Positions 1 through 8,131 of a DNA stretch of 64,000 nt are shown piece by piece. How positions within the stretch are numbered: position 1 is the first letter of the stretch; each line of letters starts with the position of its first letter. The notes under the pieces were generated by a model, which saw nothing but the letters and a program-made list of their open reading frames with translations, did not search any database and was not told the origin of the DNA. Position numbers and translations under genes: made by a program. Origin of the DNA: Mesobacillus zeae. GTDB lineage: Bacteria > Bacillota > Bacilli > Bacillales > Cytobacillaceae. Where the stretch lies: positions 1 to 64,000 of the forward strand of contig NZ_QWVT01000021.1 of the NCBI RefSeq assembly GCF_003570705.1, in the 5' to 3' direction.

Positions 1-36
1 GCAATTTAGTTAGCTTGCCGCCGAAGCGACTTTATT

Positions 37-65
37 AATATAACATCTGGTGTTTTTGTTGTCAA
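37..65 (-). promoter_or_regulatory. rrn P2-type promoter
   Basis: On the minus strand a perfect TTGACA (-35), a 17-nt spacer and TATATT (-10) are followed by the AATAAAGTCGC-like start region typical of Bacillus rRNA promoters. It reads out of the left end of the window. In B. subtilis ygxA also sits directly upstream of an rRNA operon, so I infer an rrn operon just beyond position 1. Confidence 0.75.
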
Positions 66-134
66 CACCTTTTTTTGAAGCTCCGTCAGCCGCGAAATTG
101 TTTGTTTCTACTTTGTTTCGCAGCGACGGTTATT

Positions 135-163
135 AATATACCAAGCAAGAAAGAAAACGTCAA
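135..163 (-). promoter_or_regulatory. rrn P1-type promoter
   Basis: The minus strand shows TTGACG, a 17-nt spacer and TATATT, about 98 bp upstream of the second such promoter. The two share the block TATATTAATAA-N2-GTCGC. Tandem P1/P2 promoters about 90-100 bp apart are the usual arrangement of Bacillus rRNA operons. It begins only a few bases after the end of the upstream gene ygxA. Confidence 0.72.
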
Positions 164-179
164 TACTTTTTTCGTTTTT

Positions 180-1055
180 TTAGGATAACTTTTCTGTCAC
201 CCTGTAGTAACGATGAAAAAGCCCTTGTCCTTTTGTCTCCATTAGCACTGTTTCAATCAACTTCTGTTCAATTAAATATTCAACCAGAATCCCAAGATCA
301 ACAGAATACGGAATCAATTCCTTGTGTTCCATCATTTCATTGAAAGACCAATGATCCTTCTTATGCAGTACATCCAATAAATGCGCCGAACCGATTTGTG
401 TCCTTGAGCGAATCAGAAACTCGCTTGCCAGGAAAAGCAGTTCAAGTCTTTTCTCCAAAGTTTCACTGCTGCATACCAATTCCTCATAAAGCTTGTAAAT
501 TTCAGGTTCGATTTGTTTCACTTGCTGCCATACCGTCACTTCCGGATGAAACCCGTTTTCAATCACGGCAAGCCTAGCTAGATGATGAAGCGAATGAACA
601 ACATGGTTATAGGCATCCAAATATTGAAGCTGATCAAAAAATGCTTTCCCGTCAATATATCTGCGGATGAGCCTTGAAAATTCAATACCGATTTTTATTT
701 TCCTTCCGTAGAAAGGAAATTCCCTGAGTTCATGCCTCATGTTCGCAATATACTCATTCCTGTCAAACATGACTTTCCCATTATATAGCCAGTCAAATAT
801 TTTCCTGTTGCTTCCGAGGAGCAGCCACTCCTGAAGCTGTGCTTCTGTCACGGTGTACATAGATGCCTTTTTGTCCCGATAAGCATAATGCTTAATGAAA
901 ACAGGCTGCTCGGCTTCTTTTACGATAATCATCAAGACAGCTTCAAACGTGTCAGTTGTCGGAAAGACTTTTTGCTTTTTTTCAATGATGAGCACGCCAA
1001 TGGTATTTGGTTGGCTTGCTCTTTCCTGGTATATAGGGCGAAGGATATCCTCCAT
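180..1055 (-). CDS. ygxA: YgxA-like nucleotidyltransferase-fold protein
   Basis: A 291-residue protein recognised as the YgxA family (nucleotidyltransferase-like) from its sequence and position next to ygzB and an rRNA promoter pair, as in B. subtilis. The N-terminal part carries a GVLIIEKKQ strand. The middle and C-terminal parts are helical with a winged-helix-like end. No catalytic Asp pair of active nucleotidyltransferases is obvious to me, so enzymatic activity is unproven. It is soluble, with no signal peptide. The ATG at 1055 is preceded by a GGGGGAATT stretch usable as Shine-Dalgarno. There is no clear terminator, and transcription may run into the rrn promoters. The family has no well-defined role known to me. 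Confidence 0.82.
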   Translation of the reverse strand: MEDILRPIYQERASQPNTIGVLIIEKKQKVFPTTDTFEAVLMIIVKEAEQPVFIKHYAYRDKKASMYTVTEAQLQEWLLLGSNRKIFDWLYNGKVMFDRNEYIANMRHELREFPFYGRKIKIGIEFSRLIRRYIDGKAFFDQLQYLDAYNHVVHSLHHLARLAVIENGFHPEVTVWQQVKQIEPEIYKLYEELVCSSETLEKRLELLFLASEFLIRSRTQIGSAHLLDVLHKKDHWSFNEMMEHKELIPYSVDLGILVEYLIEQKLIETVLMETKGQGLFHRYYRVTEKLS

Positions 1056-1208
1056 ACTGAAATTCCCCCAATTTTTTTATAGAGTTAAATTTTCGACAAC
1101 TTTAGTGAAAGTCCTGCAAAAACCTGAGGACAATTTGCCAGGCTGTTTTTCTGTGATTTATTTATTTTGAAATGATATGATAAAGTTATTCTCTAGGGAG
1201 GGAAAACC

Positions 1209-1559
1209 ATGGCAAAGTACTCAAGTAAAATAAATAAAATACGAACATTTGCCCTAAGCTTGATTTTCATTGGCTTCATCGTGATGTATGGCGGTATTTT
1301 CTTCCGTAATTCACCGGTGGTCATGATGATTTTCATGCTGATTGGTCTTTTGTGCATCATTGCAAGCACAGGGGTTTATTTCTGGATTGGGATGCTTTCG
1401 ACAAAAACCATCCAGGTTGTCTGTCCTAACTGTGGCAAAGCGACAAAAATGCTCGGGCGTGTCGATATGTGTATGTATTGCAATGAACCATTAACTTTGG
1501 ATCAGAATCTTGAAGGAAAAGAATTTGATGAAAAGTATAACCGAAAGAGAAGCAAATAA
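1209..1559 (+). CDS. ygzB: YgzB (UPF0295) membrane protein with zinc-ribbon-like tail
   Basis: A 116-residue protein with two predicted membrane helices (about residues 13-35 and 38-62). A cytosolic tail follows with CPNCG and CMYC motifs about 18 residues apart, a four-cysteine arrangement that looks like a zinc ribbon. It matches UPF0295/YgzB, which in B. subtilis lies between perR and ygxA exactly as here. The start ATG follows AGGGAGGGAAAACC, a strong Shine-Dalgarno. It is convergent with perR, and a terminator overlaps its stop region. Function is unknown. Confidence 0.88.
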   Translation: MAKYSSKINKIRTFALSLIFIGFIVMYGGIFFRNSPVVMMIFMLIGLLCIIASTGVYFWIGMLSTKTIQVVCPNCGKATKMLGRVDMCMYCNEPLTLDQNLEGKEFDEKYNRKRSK

Positions 1560-1592
1560 AAAAGCCCGGCAAGGATGCCGGTTTTTTTTATT
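1558..1592 (+). terminator. Terminator after ygzB
   Basis: A GC-rich hairpin (GCCCGGC, loop AAGGAT, GCCGG) starts right at the ygzB stop codon and is followed by a run of seven T. It is an intrinsic terminator for the plus strand. Confidence 0.8.
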
Positions 1593-1627
1593 TGGAAGAG
1601 AAAAAAGTTCCATGTATTCTAAATCCG

Positions 1628-1662
1628 AAAAAAAAGAAAGCCGACAGCAATAGCTATCGGTT
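1628..1662 (-). terminator. Terminator after perR
   Basis: On the minus strand CCGATAGC-TATT-GCTGTCGG forms a hairpin followed by CTTTCTTTTTTTT. It lies immediately downstream of the perR stop codon. Confidence 0.78.
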
Positions 1663-1664
1663 TT

Positions 1665-2108
1665 TTAGTGCATTTCTTTTCCTGAACATTCCGGGCAGGT
1701 ACCGTAGATTTCCATCCTGTGGTTCCCAACCTTGAAACCCGTCACATGTGAAGCGAACTGTTCCACTTCGTCGAGACCGGGATAATGGAAGTCGACAATT
1801 TTGCCGCAATCCTCACAAATTACATGATAATGCTCTGTAGTCACGAAGTCGAACCTGCTCGACGCGTCTCCGTATGTCAATTCCTTGACAAGGCCAACCT
1901 CACGAAATACTCGTAAATTATTGTAAACTGTTGCCACACTCATGTTTGGAAACTTTCCTTCAAGCGCTTTATAAATTTCATCAGCGGTCGGGTGTGACAT
2001 TGAGTTTATTAAAAATTCAAGTATCGCATGACGCTGCGGCGTAATGCGGACTCCTGTGACCTTCAGGGCATCGAGGGCTTCCTTCAACTGAGTTTCTACC
2101 ATCGCCAT
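1665..2108 (-). CDS. perR: Peroxide-responsive repressor PerR
   Basis: A 147-residue Fur-family metalloregulator that senses H2O2 by iron-catalysed histidine oxidation and represses peroxide defence genes. The N-terminal winged helix contains [12 protein letters not shown]. The dimerisation domain has the structural zinc cysteines in CEDCG and CPECSG. The regulatory-metal ligands are visible as HPTADE (His about 39), the DASSRFDF Asp and the EHYH histidines. Length matches B. subtilis PerR (145). The order perR-ygzB-ygxA is conserved. A near-perfect PerR box sits upstream, so autoregulation is likely. The start follows GAGAGGTGC. Confidence 0.95.
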   Translation of the reverse strand: MAMVETQLKEALDALKVTGVRITPQRHAILEFLINSMSHPTADEIYKALEGKFPNMSVATVYNNLRVFREVGLVKELTYGDASSRFDFVTTEHYHVICEDCGKIVDFHYPGLDEVEQFASHVTGFKVGNHRMEIYGTCPECSGKEMH

Positions 2109-2138
2109 GCACCTCTCATCCTTTTTATAATTCTTACT

Positions 2139-2153
2139 TTATAATGTTTATAA
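2139..2153. promoter_or_regulatory. PerR box in the perR promoter
   Basis: TTATAATGTTTATAA matches the PerR consensus TTATAATNATTATAA at 14 of 15 positions. It lies about 30 bp upstream of the perR start codon, where autorepression would be expected. Confidence 0.75.
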
Positions 2154-2227
2154 ATAGTGTACTCACTTTATCCTGCTTTTGTCAATGTATTGAATCAGCA
2201 AACTCTTGACGCTTGTATGAACAAATG

Positions 2228-2776
2228 CTATTCCTGATGAAGTGTGTGCTCTTGCGCTTTCAATTTGAAGTTGACATAGCGGGCAGCCACAAACAGCAAA
2301 TCAGATAGACGATTAAGATAGGAAAGTACCAGCGGGTTCACATCTCCGATAGCCACAGCGCTCCTTTCAGCCCTTCTTGCAATCGTCCTGGCTACATGAA
2401 GCGCCGCGCCGGCTTCATGGCCTCCCGGAAGAATGAAATTAGTCAGTGGAGGCAGTTCGGCGTCCCATTTATCGATCATGTTCTCAAGCTCCTCAATATT
2501 TTCTCCGCTTAGCTGCCATTTAACCTCTTTACCTGGCGGTGTTGCAAGCTCAGCCCCTACGTGGAAAAGAATCGTTTGTATCTTGTGAAAAAACGACTGA
2601 ATGTCAGCTTTGCCTGGAAAGACTTCAGAATTGAGCCGGCTCATCGCAAGTCCGATCATTGAATTCGCCTCATCACATGTACCGTAAGCTTCAACCCTGA
2701 GATCATTCTTATTGACTCTTACCCCGTAAATCAATGAAGTCGTCCCTTTGTCCCCTGACTTTGTATAAATTTTCAC
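2228..2776 (-). CDS. PduO-type cob(I)alamin adenosyltransferase
   Basis: A 182-residue ATP:cob(I)alamin adenosyltransferase of the PduO/EutT-like family (YvqK in B. subtilis). It transfers the adenosyl group of ATP to cob(I)alamin to make coenzyme B12. The N-terminal ATP-binding signature KIYTKSGDKGTTS is complete. The conserved RRAERS and LNRLSDLLF blocks are near the C-terminus. I chose the GTG at 2776 because GAAAGGGG lies 8-9 nt upstream and the protein then starts exactly at VKIYTKSGD. An upstream in-frame start would add a non-homologous extension overlapping the previous gene. It begins 1 nt after the stop of the 2-hydroxyacid dehydrogenase gene, so the two are translationally coupled. 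Confidence 0.9.
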   Translation of the reverse strand: MKIYTKSGDKGTTSLIYGVRVNKNDLRVEAYGTCDEANSMIGLAMSRLNSEVFPGKADIQSFFHKIQTILFHVGAELATPPGKEVKWQLSGENIEELENMIDKWDAELPPLTNFILPGGHEAGAALHVARTIARRAERSAVAIGDVNPLVLSYLNRLSDLLFVAARYVNFKLKAQEHTLHQE

Positions 2777-2777
2777 C

Positions 2778-3728
2778 TTAATAGCCCCTTTCAAGATTGA
2801 CTGTATTCTCAAAATCCGTTTCTTTGTTAACATATTTATTCAAATTCCGTTCAAAAATTTCAAAAGCGCGCGGGAGATATTTTTTCGTAATCCCTGATAA
2901 ATGTGGGGTGACCGTCACATTCTCCATCATCCAGAAAGCGTGACCTTTTGGCAGAGGCTCTTCTTCAAATACATCAAGGTATGCATGACTAATCGTACCA
3001 TTCTTCAATGCATCATGGAGAACGTCTTCATTAATGACATCACCGCGGCCAATATTAATAAATGCGGCCTCCTTCTTCATCAAGCCAATTTCCCTTCCTG
3101 TCAGCAAATATTGGGTTTCTTTTGTACTCGGAAGTACTGAAACAAGAAAATCAGCCTCCGGAATGCTGTCATGAAAATGGTTAACAGTAAAAATCTTATC
3201 CATATACTCAGCAGGCCTCCCGCTTCGGTTCACGCCGAACGTGTTCATCCCAAATGCCTTTGCCAGTCTGGCAATTTCCCCGCCTATGGCACCGGCACCA
3301 AGAATTAAGACTGTCTTTCCGTGAAGCTCTCCCATCGGCACTTTCCGATCCCATAAGTCTATGGCTTCGTTTTCCCAGAGCTGTCTCATGGATTTAACGT
3401 GCTGCAGCATCGTGCCGATCGTAAATTCAGCCATCGGAATTTTATGGATTCCCTTGACATTCGTCACCAGGATCCCTCTCTCCCTGCACTCTTTAAAGGG
3501 CATTTTCTCCAAGCCTGCCGACATGACCATGATCCATTTTAGCTTTGGAGCATTTATAATCCATTCAGGAGTCAGATCCTCCCCAAATGTGACAAACACT
3601 TCAGAATCCATGAAAGCTTCTTTAGCATGATCGATTCCCTTTGAGAAATGGAAAGACACTCCTGGGAACTCAGATTGAATTTTTTTCTGGAGATGTTCTG
3701 ACGGAAGCAACGAAAAGGTAATATTCAA
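2778..3728 (-). CDS. D-2-hydroxyacid dehydrogenase
   Basis: A 316-residue NAD(P)-dependent dehydrogenase of the D-isomer-specific 2-hydroxyacid family. The Rossmann motif is LILGAGAIGGEIARLAK. The substrate-binding INIGRGDVINED and the catalytic-His block TPHLSG are present. The substrate cannot be read from the sequence; relatives act on glyoxylate, hydroxypyruvate or branched 2-oxo acids. I chose the TTG start at 3728 because AAGGAGTGGGG lies 5-10 nt upstream and the preceding 20 residues look non-homologous. It forms a two-gene operon with the adenosyltransferase gene. Confidence 0.85.
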   Translation of the reverse strand: MNITFSLLPSEHLQKKIQSEFPGVSFHFSKGIDHAKEAFMDSEVFVTFGEDLTPEWIINAPKLKWIMVMSAGLEKMPFKECRERGILVTNVKGIHKIPMAEFTIGTMLQHVKSMRQLWENEAIDLWDRKVPMGELHGKTVLILGAGAIGGEIARLAKAFGMNTFGVNRSGRPAEYMDKIFTVNHFHDSIPEADFLVSVLPSTKETQYLLTGREIGLMKKEAAFINIGRGDVINEDVLHDALKNGTISHAYLDVFEEEPLPKGHAFWMMENVTVTPHLSGITKKYLPRAFEIFERNLNKYVNKETDFENTVNLERGY

Positions 3729-3803
3729 AATCCCCACTCCTTGTTTGAACGCATGCGACCATTTTATTAAATTTTCTATGTATTGCACAAATTACAGGAC
3801 TTA

Positions 3804-3838
3804 AAGAAAAAAAGACGGACCAATTTCGGTCCGTCAAA
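3804..3838 (-). terminator. Terminator downstream of bcp
   Basis: On the minus strand GACGGACC-GAAATT-GGTCCGTC is followed by TTTTTTTCTTT. It ends the bcp transcript before the dehydrogenase gene. Confidence 0.8.
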
Positions 3839-3968
3839 CTATCTGAGGAGGTATGCCCTAATACAACATATTCAATTCCCTCTATTATGAATGGACAAAA
3901 GCCTTTTTTACAGTAAAATAGGCTTTCGTTTCAACCAGAATACATTTTCAGGGCTGACATCTTGAATC

Positions 3969-4436
3969 CTACAGGTTCTCTTTTATAAAGCTTAATGCTT
4001 CCTCAACATGATCCTTCACTTTTACTTTTCGATACTCTTTTTTGAGAATGCCTTCTTTGTCAATAATGAAGGTGGAGCGTTCAATCCCCATATACTCCTT
4101 GCCGAAATTCTTCTTAAGCTTCCAGACACCGTATGCTTCCGCAGCCTTGTTTTCCTCATCTGAAAGAAGGAGGAATGGCAGCCCATGCTTTTCGATGAAT
4201 TTCTCGTGGCGCGCTATTGGATCGGGACTTACTCCAAGGATAACTGCTTCAGCACCAGCAAAATCCACCTGCCGATCCCGGAAGTCGCACGCCTCCGTAG
4301 TACAGCCAGGCGTCATATCTTTCGGGTAAAAATAAAGCACAATATTTTGCCCTTCAAAATCGGAAGGCTTAACAGTCTTTCCATTACTTGCCGGAAGCTC
4401 AAATTCCGGAGCTCTTTCACCTATTGTCAAAGACAT
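3969..4436 (-). CDS. bcp: Thioredoxin-dependent thiol peroxidase (Bcp/YgaF)
   Basis: A 155-residue AhpC/TSA-family peroxiredoxin that reduces hydroperoxides with electrons from thioredoxin. It starts MSLTIGERAPEFELPAS. The peroxidatic cysteine lies in PKDMTPGCTTEACDFRD, with the resolving cysteine five residues later, as in BCP proteins. I moved the start to 4436 because AAGTGGAGGG precedes this ATG and the family starts here. The longer frame upstream adds non-homologous residues. The position next to perR is conserved with B. subtilis ygaF, which suits a peroxide-defence role. No PerR box was seen directly upstream. Confidence 0.93.
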   Translation of the reverse strand: MSLTIGERAPEFELPASNGKTVKPSDFEGQNIVLYFYPKDMTPGCTTEACDFRDRQVDFAGAEAVILGVSPDPIARHEKFIEKHGLPFLLLSDEENKAAEAYGVWKLKKNFGKEYMGIERSTFIIDKEGILKKEYRKVKVKDHVEEALSFIKENL

Positions 4437-4527
4437 AAAAATCCCTCCACTTAACCCTTTTGATGTTAGCCTACCTTCTTTTTCTTCAAAAAACAAATAA
4501 TCGCGCATATGCACTTGATTCGTACAT

Positions 4528-4932
4528 TCAGCCTTCCCGATCAATCACTGTTCTGGCAACAAAAGCGGCCGGGATCGTATAGCCAATCAAAGCCTCCACT
4601 ACCGCGATCAGGCGCCCTATCCCTACGGGAGCGATGTCTCCATAGCCAACGGAAAATAAGGTGACTGCGCTGAAGTAAAGGCTTGTTGCGAGTTTGCTCA
4701 AAGCTGTAACGCTCTTAACTTGGGGGCCTTCAAGCAGAAGAGTTACCCCCCTTTCTTCAATTAAAAAATAAATCAGCCCAAAGCCAATCATCACCGTTGC
4801 ATAGATACAGGTCAAAACCACGAAATTCTCAAACGATATTTTTTTTCCTTTAATCCGGTTTGGAATGAACAATGTCCTCAGGCTCATGATAATACAAAGG
4901 ATTATGACGGATATCAGAAGGTAGCTCAACAT
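4528..4932 (-). CDS. Two-TM potassium channel family protein
   Basis: A 134-residue membrane protein with an N-terminal helix (residues 1-22), a second helix (about 35-58), a pore loop with the K+ selectivity filter FSVGYGDIAP, and a C-terminal helix (about 107-127). This is the minimal ion-channel architecture. No cytosolic RCK or cyclic-nucleotide domain is present, so gating would rely on the membrane part or a separate partner. The start follows GAGG at 8 nt. It is a stand-alone gene between bcp and a dispersed repeat. Confidence 0.82.
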   Translation of the reverse strand: MLSYLLISVIILCIIMSLRTLFIPNRIKGKKISFENFVVLTCIYATVMIGFGLIYFLIEERGVTLLLEGPQVKSVTALSKLATSLYFSAVTLFSVGYGDIAPVGIGRLIAVVEALIGYTIPAAFVARTVIDREG

Positions 4933-5011
4933 CTCCCCAGCCTCTTTTCCTATAGCTCATTCCATCTATACGCTTTTGATGGAAGCTCTATGCAGACAAG
5001 CGTAGGACAAT

Positions 5012-5375
5012 GAAAAGCGAAAGCGACCGGTCAGCGGCGTATGGACTGGAGCATACCGAATCTAGCTGCGGCTCCTAGCCCCTCGAGGTCATAAGCTGTA
5101 CTGCTTTGTGGCAAACTACGCCACGCCGCAGTCCATCTTATGCTTGTCGGGGCTGGACAGTCGCCTCGCCTTTTAATGACTGAGATAAAGGAAACACGTT
5201 GAGCGCTAGCGAATCGATGTTGACTTATAACGCTAAGAACGCGCACGTCCTGTGCGCAACGCCTTACTCACACATCCTGTGCTTCGTCGTAGGGAGGTGG
5301 GCGAAGTCCACTAGGCGCTGGGCGCTATAACTAGACAATGAAAAGCGAAAGCGCCCGTTCAGCGCCGTCCATTAA
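5012..5375. repeat. Dispersed repeat family 1, copy A (long form)
   Basis: An element of about 360 bp bounded at both ends by the direct repeat GAAAAGCGAAAGCG. It shares with the copies at 25866 and 43183 the blocks CGTATGGACTGGAGCA, GAGATAAAGGAAACAC, CGCGCACGTCCTGTGCGCAA, CTTACTCRCACATCCTGTGC and GTCGTAGGGAGGTGGGCGAA. This copy carries an extra internal block of about 125 bp (about 5063-5186). Several short GC hairpins such as GCGCAC-GTCCT-GTGCGC are present. Reading frames across it are not conserved between copies, so I treat it as non-coding. Confidence 0.85.
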
Positions 5376-6161
5376 TCAATTGCCGGCACCGCTGTATTTC
5401 TTGACCCCTTTGTTCCAGAGCATGACGGACACCCCGAAGAACACCAGTCCAATCAAAGGTGTCAGGAATGAATAAAAGTACCATTCCTTGCGCCCGAGAA
5501 AGAAGGCTGCCGGGTATACGCCGACAAAGGCAAACGGAAGAACCCATGTCAGGACAAAGCGGATCACCTTATTGTAAATATCAACAGGATAGCGGCCATA
5601 ATTGCCGATATTGTACATCATAGGCATGATGGAGGTCCTGGCATCAGCCCAAAACGAAATGCAGGCAATCATGATAAAGATCCCGGCATACACAAGCACA
5701 CCGCCGAGCACGAACAAAGCAAACAGCAGAGGGTCATACCAGTTGACCTCAAGGCCCAGCCGGCTTCCTGAATAAAACATGACTGCCAGCCCCGTTACGG
5801 CGCCAAACAACGATTCCAGCTCCATCCGCTCAAGGATAACCTGGAAAAGGCTGTGGACCGGCCGGGTCAAAATCCTGTCAAGCTCGCCTTTGACGATATA
5901 CCGCTCATTAAAATCCCAAATATTAAAAAATGAAGTGAACAAAGCATACGGAACAAGGAAAAAACCATAAATAAAAATGATTTCTTCCCTTGTCCATCCG
6001 TTCAGGAAATCGGTATGCCCGAAAACAACAAGGATGAAAATCAGGTTGATGGCTTGTGACAATAGGTCCGATACTATCTCGACAACAAGGTCAGCCCTAT
6101 ATTCCAGCCTCGTTTTCATGTATTGGCCAATATATTGAAAAAACATCGTAAAATAAAACAT
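5376..6161 (-). CDS. ABC-2 family exporter permease
   Basis: A 261-residue integral membrane protein with about six predicted helices and a TRPVHSLFQ-type cytosolic segment. It belongs to the ABC-2/DUF990-like permease family that pairs with the ATPase encoded two genes upstream. Start ATG at 6161 follows AAGGAGGGTGACGA. It lies 3 nt after the other permease gene and is the last gene of a three-gene operon. The substrate is unknown. Related ATPase-plus-two-permease systems are usually exporters of lipids or hydrophobic compounds. The C-terminal codons abut repeat copy A. Confidence 0.83.
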   Translation of the reverse strand: MFYFTMFFQYIGQYMKTRLEYRADLVVEIVSDLLSQAINLIFILVVFGHTDFLNGWTREEIIFIYGFFLVPYALFTSFFNIWDFNERYIVKGELDRILTRPVHSLFQVILERMELESLFGAVTGLAVMFYSGSRLGLEVNWYDPLLFALFVLGGVLVYAGIFIMIACISFWADARTSIMPMMYNIGNYGRYPVDIYNKVIRFVLTWVLPFAFVGVYPAAFFLGRKEWYFYSFLTPLIGLVFFGVSVMLWNKGVKKYSGAGN

Positions 6162-6164
6162 TCG

Positions 6165-6956
6165 TCACCCTCCTTGAATGACCAGCTGTTTTTTCGCAAG
6201 CAGCCACAGAACCCGGATCGGCACAATCAGCACAATCACCCAGATAGCCTGGATAAGAATGCCGTGCAAAGCTTCCCCACCGGTAAATCCATTTGTAAAA
6301 ATCATGCTTGGAATATAGCTAATCCCCTGAAAAGGGAGATAATTCATGACTGACTGCGCCCAGCCAGGAAAGAAAGAAATCGGGAGCAAAAGCCCCGAAA
6401 ACAGTTCAATGATCACTCTTTTAGCCCTTATCAGTCCAGTATTGTTATATAGAAAGAAAGTTGTTATGCCTGTCAAAAGATTGAGTTGGGTATTGATCAT
6501 GAAGCTTAACAGAATGGATACCGCGAACAATCCCCATGTATTGGCATCGGCGGAAAACTCCAGTGGGAAAATCAAGCTGACAATCAGCATTCCCGGAAAT
6601 GAAAAGAAGAACAGCCGGAAGATGCCTTCCCCAAGTCCCTGCATCGTTTTCATCATAAGGTAGCTATACGGGCGGATCAGCTCGACAGCAACCTTCCCTT
6701 CTTTTATTTCCATCGCCATTTCCCTGTCGATATTATTGAAATAGAAAGCCCGCGCCATCCATGCGACAGCAACATACGTTGTCATTTGAATTGATGACAG
6801 CCCTTCAATTTCACTTTTCCCGGCGTAGATTGCATTCCAAAGGAAGTAATACGCACCGATATTGATGCTGTAAATAAGAATGCCAGTGTAATAGTTTGTC
6901 CTGTAGGCGAGCATCATCAAAAAACGGATTCGGATCATTTCGATGTATTTGGCCAT
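6165..6956 (-). CDS. ABC-2 family exporter permease
   Basis: A 263-residue membrane protein with about six helices, homologous in type to the neighbouring permease and probably forming a heterodimer with it. It starts MAKYIEMIRIRF. The start codon overlaps the stop of the ATPase gene (TAATG), which indicates tight translational coupling. No substrate-binding protein is encoded, consistent with an exporter. Confidence 0.83.
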   Translation of the reverse strand: MAKYIEMIRIRFLMMLAYRTNYYTGILIYSINIGAYYFLWNAIYAGKSEIEGLSSIQMTTYVAVAWMARAFYFNNIDREMAMEIKEGKVAVELIRPYSYLMMKTMQGLGEGIFRLFFFSFPGMLIVSLIFPLEFSADANTWGLFAVSILLSFMINTQLNLLTGITTFFLYNNTGLIRAKRVIIELFSGLLLPISFFPGWAQSVMNYLPFQGISYIPSMIFTNGFTGGEALHGILIQAIWVIVLIVPIRVLWLLAKKQLVIQGG

Positions 6957-7960
6957 TACACCATGCCTCTTTCATAAATGTTCCGGATAATTTCCTCCGT
7001 CGACGGCTCATTGATCTTGACATCCTTCACCTTATGAGAAGCTACAGTCTTAGCAATCACCTGTGAAACTAGTTCATCGTCATCGCCGGTAAGCGCAGAG
7101 AAAATCCGGCTTTTTTCATCAATCTCCCACTTGACCTGCATCCCTGCTGTAAGGCGTTCAAGCTGCGTAAGCTCGGCGCTTTCGAGAAATTCAAATTGTA
7201 TTTCTTTTCCCTCGGCCCAATTCTCTTTCATGCTTTTCAAACTGCCATCGTAAATGACCTTTCCTTCATCGAGCATGACCACACGTTCACATAATGCCTC
7301 GATATCCGTAAGGTCGTGAGTGGTAAGCAAGATCGTAGTGTTGTACTTCTCGTTGATTTCCTTAAGGAAGTCGCGGATTTTCAGTTTTACCAGTACATCA
7401 AGGCCAATCGTCGGTTCATCAAGGAACAAGAGCGGCGGATTATGGATAAGGGCGGCTGCCAATTCGCAGCGCATCCTCTGGCCGAGCGACAGCTTACGCA
7501 CAGGTTTGTCGAGGAGCGGCTCAATATCAAGCGTCTTGATCACATGGTCCATATGCTCGTTGTAATGGGCATCAGAAACTTTATACACCTTTTTCAAAAG
7601 CCTGAACGATTCCTGTACAGCAATGTCCCACCACAGCTGGGATCGCTGCCCGAAAACAACGCCAATGGTCTGGACGAATTTCTCCCTCTCTTTATGCGGG
7701 TTCATTCCATTGACTGTGATGCTGCCAGAAGTAGGAGTCAGTATCCCCGTTAGCATTTTGATGGTAGTCGACTTGCCTGCCCCGTTTTCTCCGATATAGC
7801 CAACCATTTCGCCTTGTTTTACAGCAAAGCTAATATCGTTAACCGCAGGGACAATTTTATAATTCCTTGTTAAAAGGTCTCTAAAAGCACCCTTCAGCCC
7901 CGAGCGGCTGGAGTATGCCTTAAATTCTTTCCTCAGGTCGCGTACTTCTATGGCATTCAT
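6956..7960 (-). CDS. ABC-2 type transporter ATP-binding protein
   Basis: A 334-residue ATPase that drives the two downstream permeases. Walker A is GENGAGKSTT, the Q-loop is in VFGQRSQLWW, the signature is LSLGQRMRCE, Walker B is LLFLDEPTIGLD and the H-loop is LLTTHD. A C-terminal regulatory segment of about 90 residues follows the NBD, as in DrrA/NodI-like exporters. Of the two possible starts, 7960 has the better spacing (AGGAGG at 8 nt) against 2 nt for 7966. First gene of the three-gene operon. Confidence 0.88.
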   Translation of the reverse strand: MNAIEVRDLRKEFKAYSSRSGLKGAFRDLLTRNYKIVPAVNDISFAVKQGEMVGYIGENGAGKSTTIKMLTGILTPTSGSITVNGMNPHKEREKFVQTIGVVFGQRSQLWWDIAVQESFRLLKKVYKVSDAHYNEHMDHVIKTLDIEPLLDKPVRKLSLGQRMRCELAAALIHNPPLLFLDEPTIGLDVLVKLKIRDFLKEINEKYNTTILLTTHDLTDIEALCERVVMLDEGKVIYDGSLKSMKENWAEGKEIQFEFLESAELTQLERLTAGMQVKWEIDEKSRIFSALTGDDDELVSQVIAKTVASHKVKDVKINEPSTEEIIRNIYERGMV

Positions 7961-8131
7961 TTTCATTTCCTCCTGTTGAGTCTCTTACTCTAACAAAACA
8001 GTTTATCCAATCCCTTCGGTTTATACAAATCATTGGCACTTCCCTCCACTAGCTCACGGCAGAACCTCAATAATTTTACCATCGTGAAAATGTGATAAAA
8101 TAGATTAGGATTTAGACTAAGGAGGTTAACC

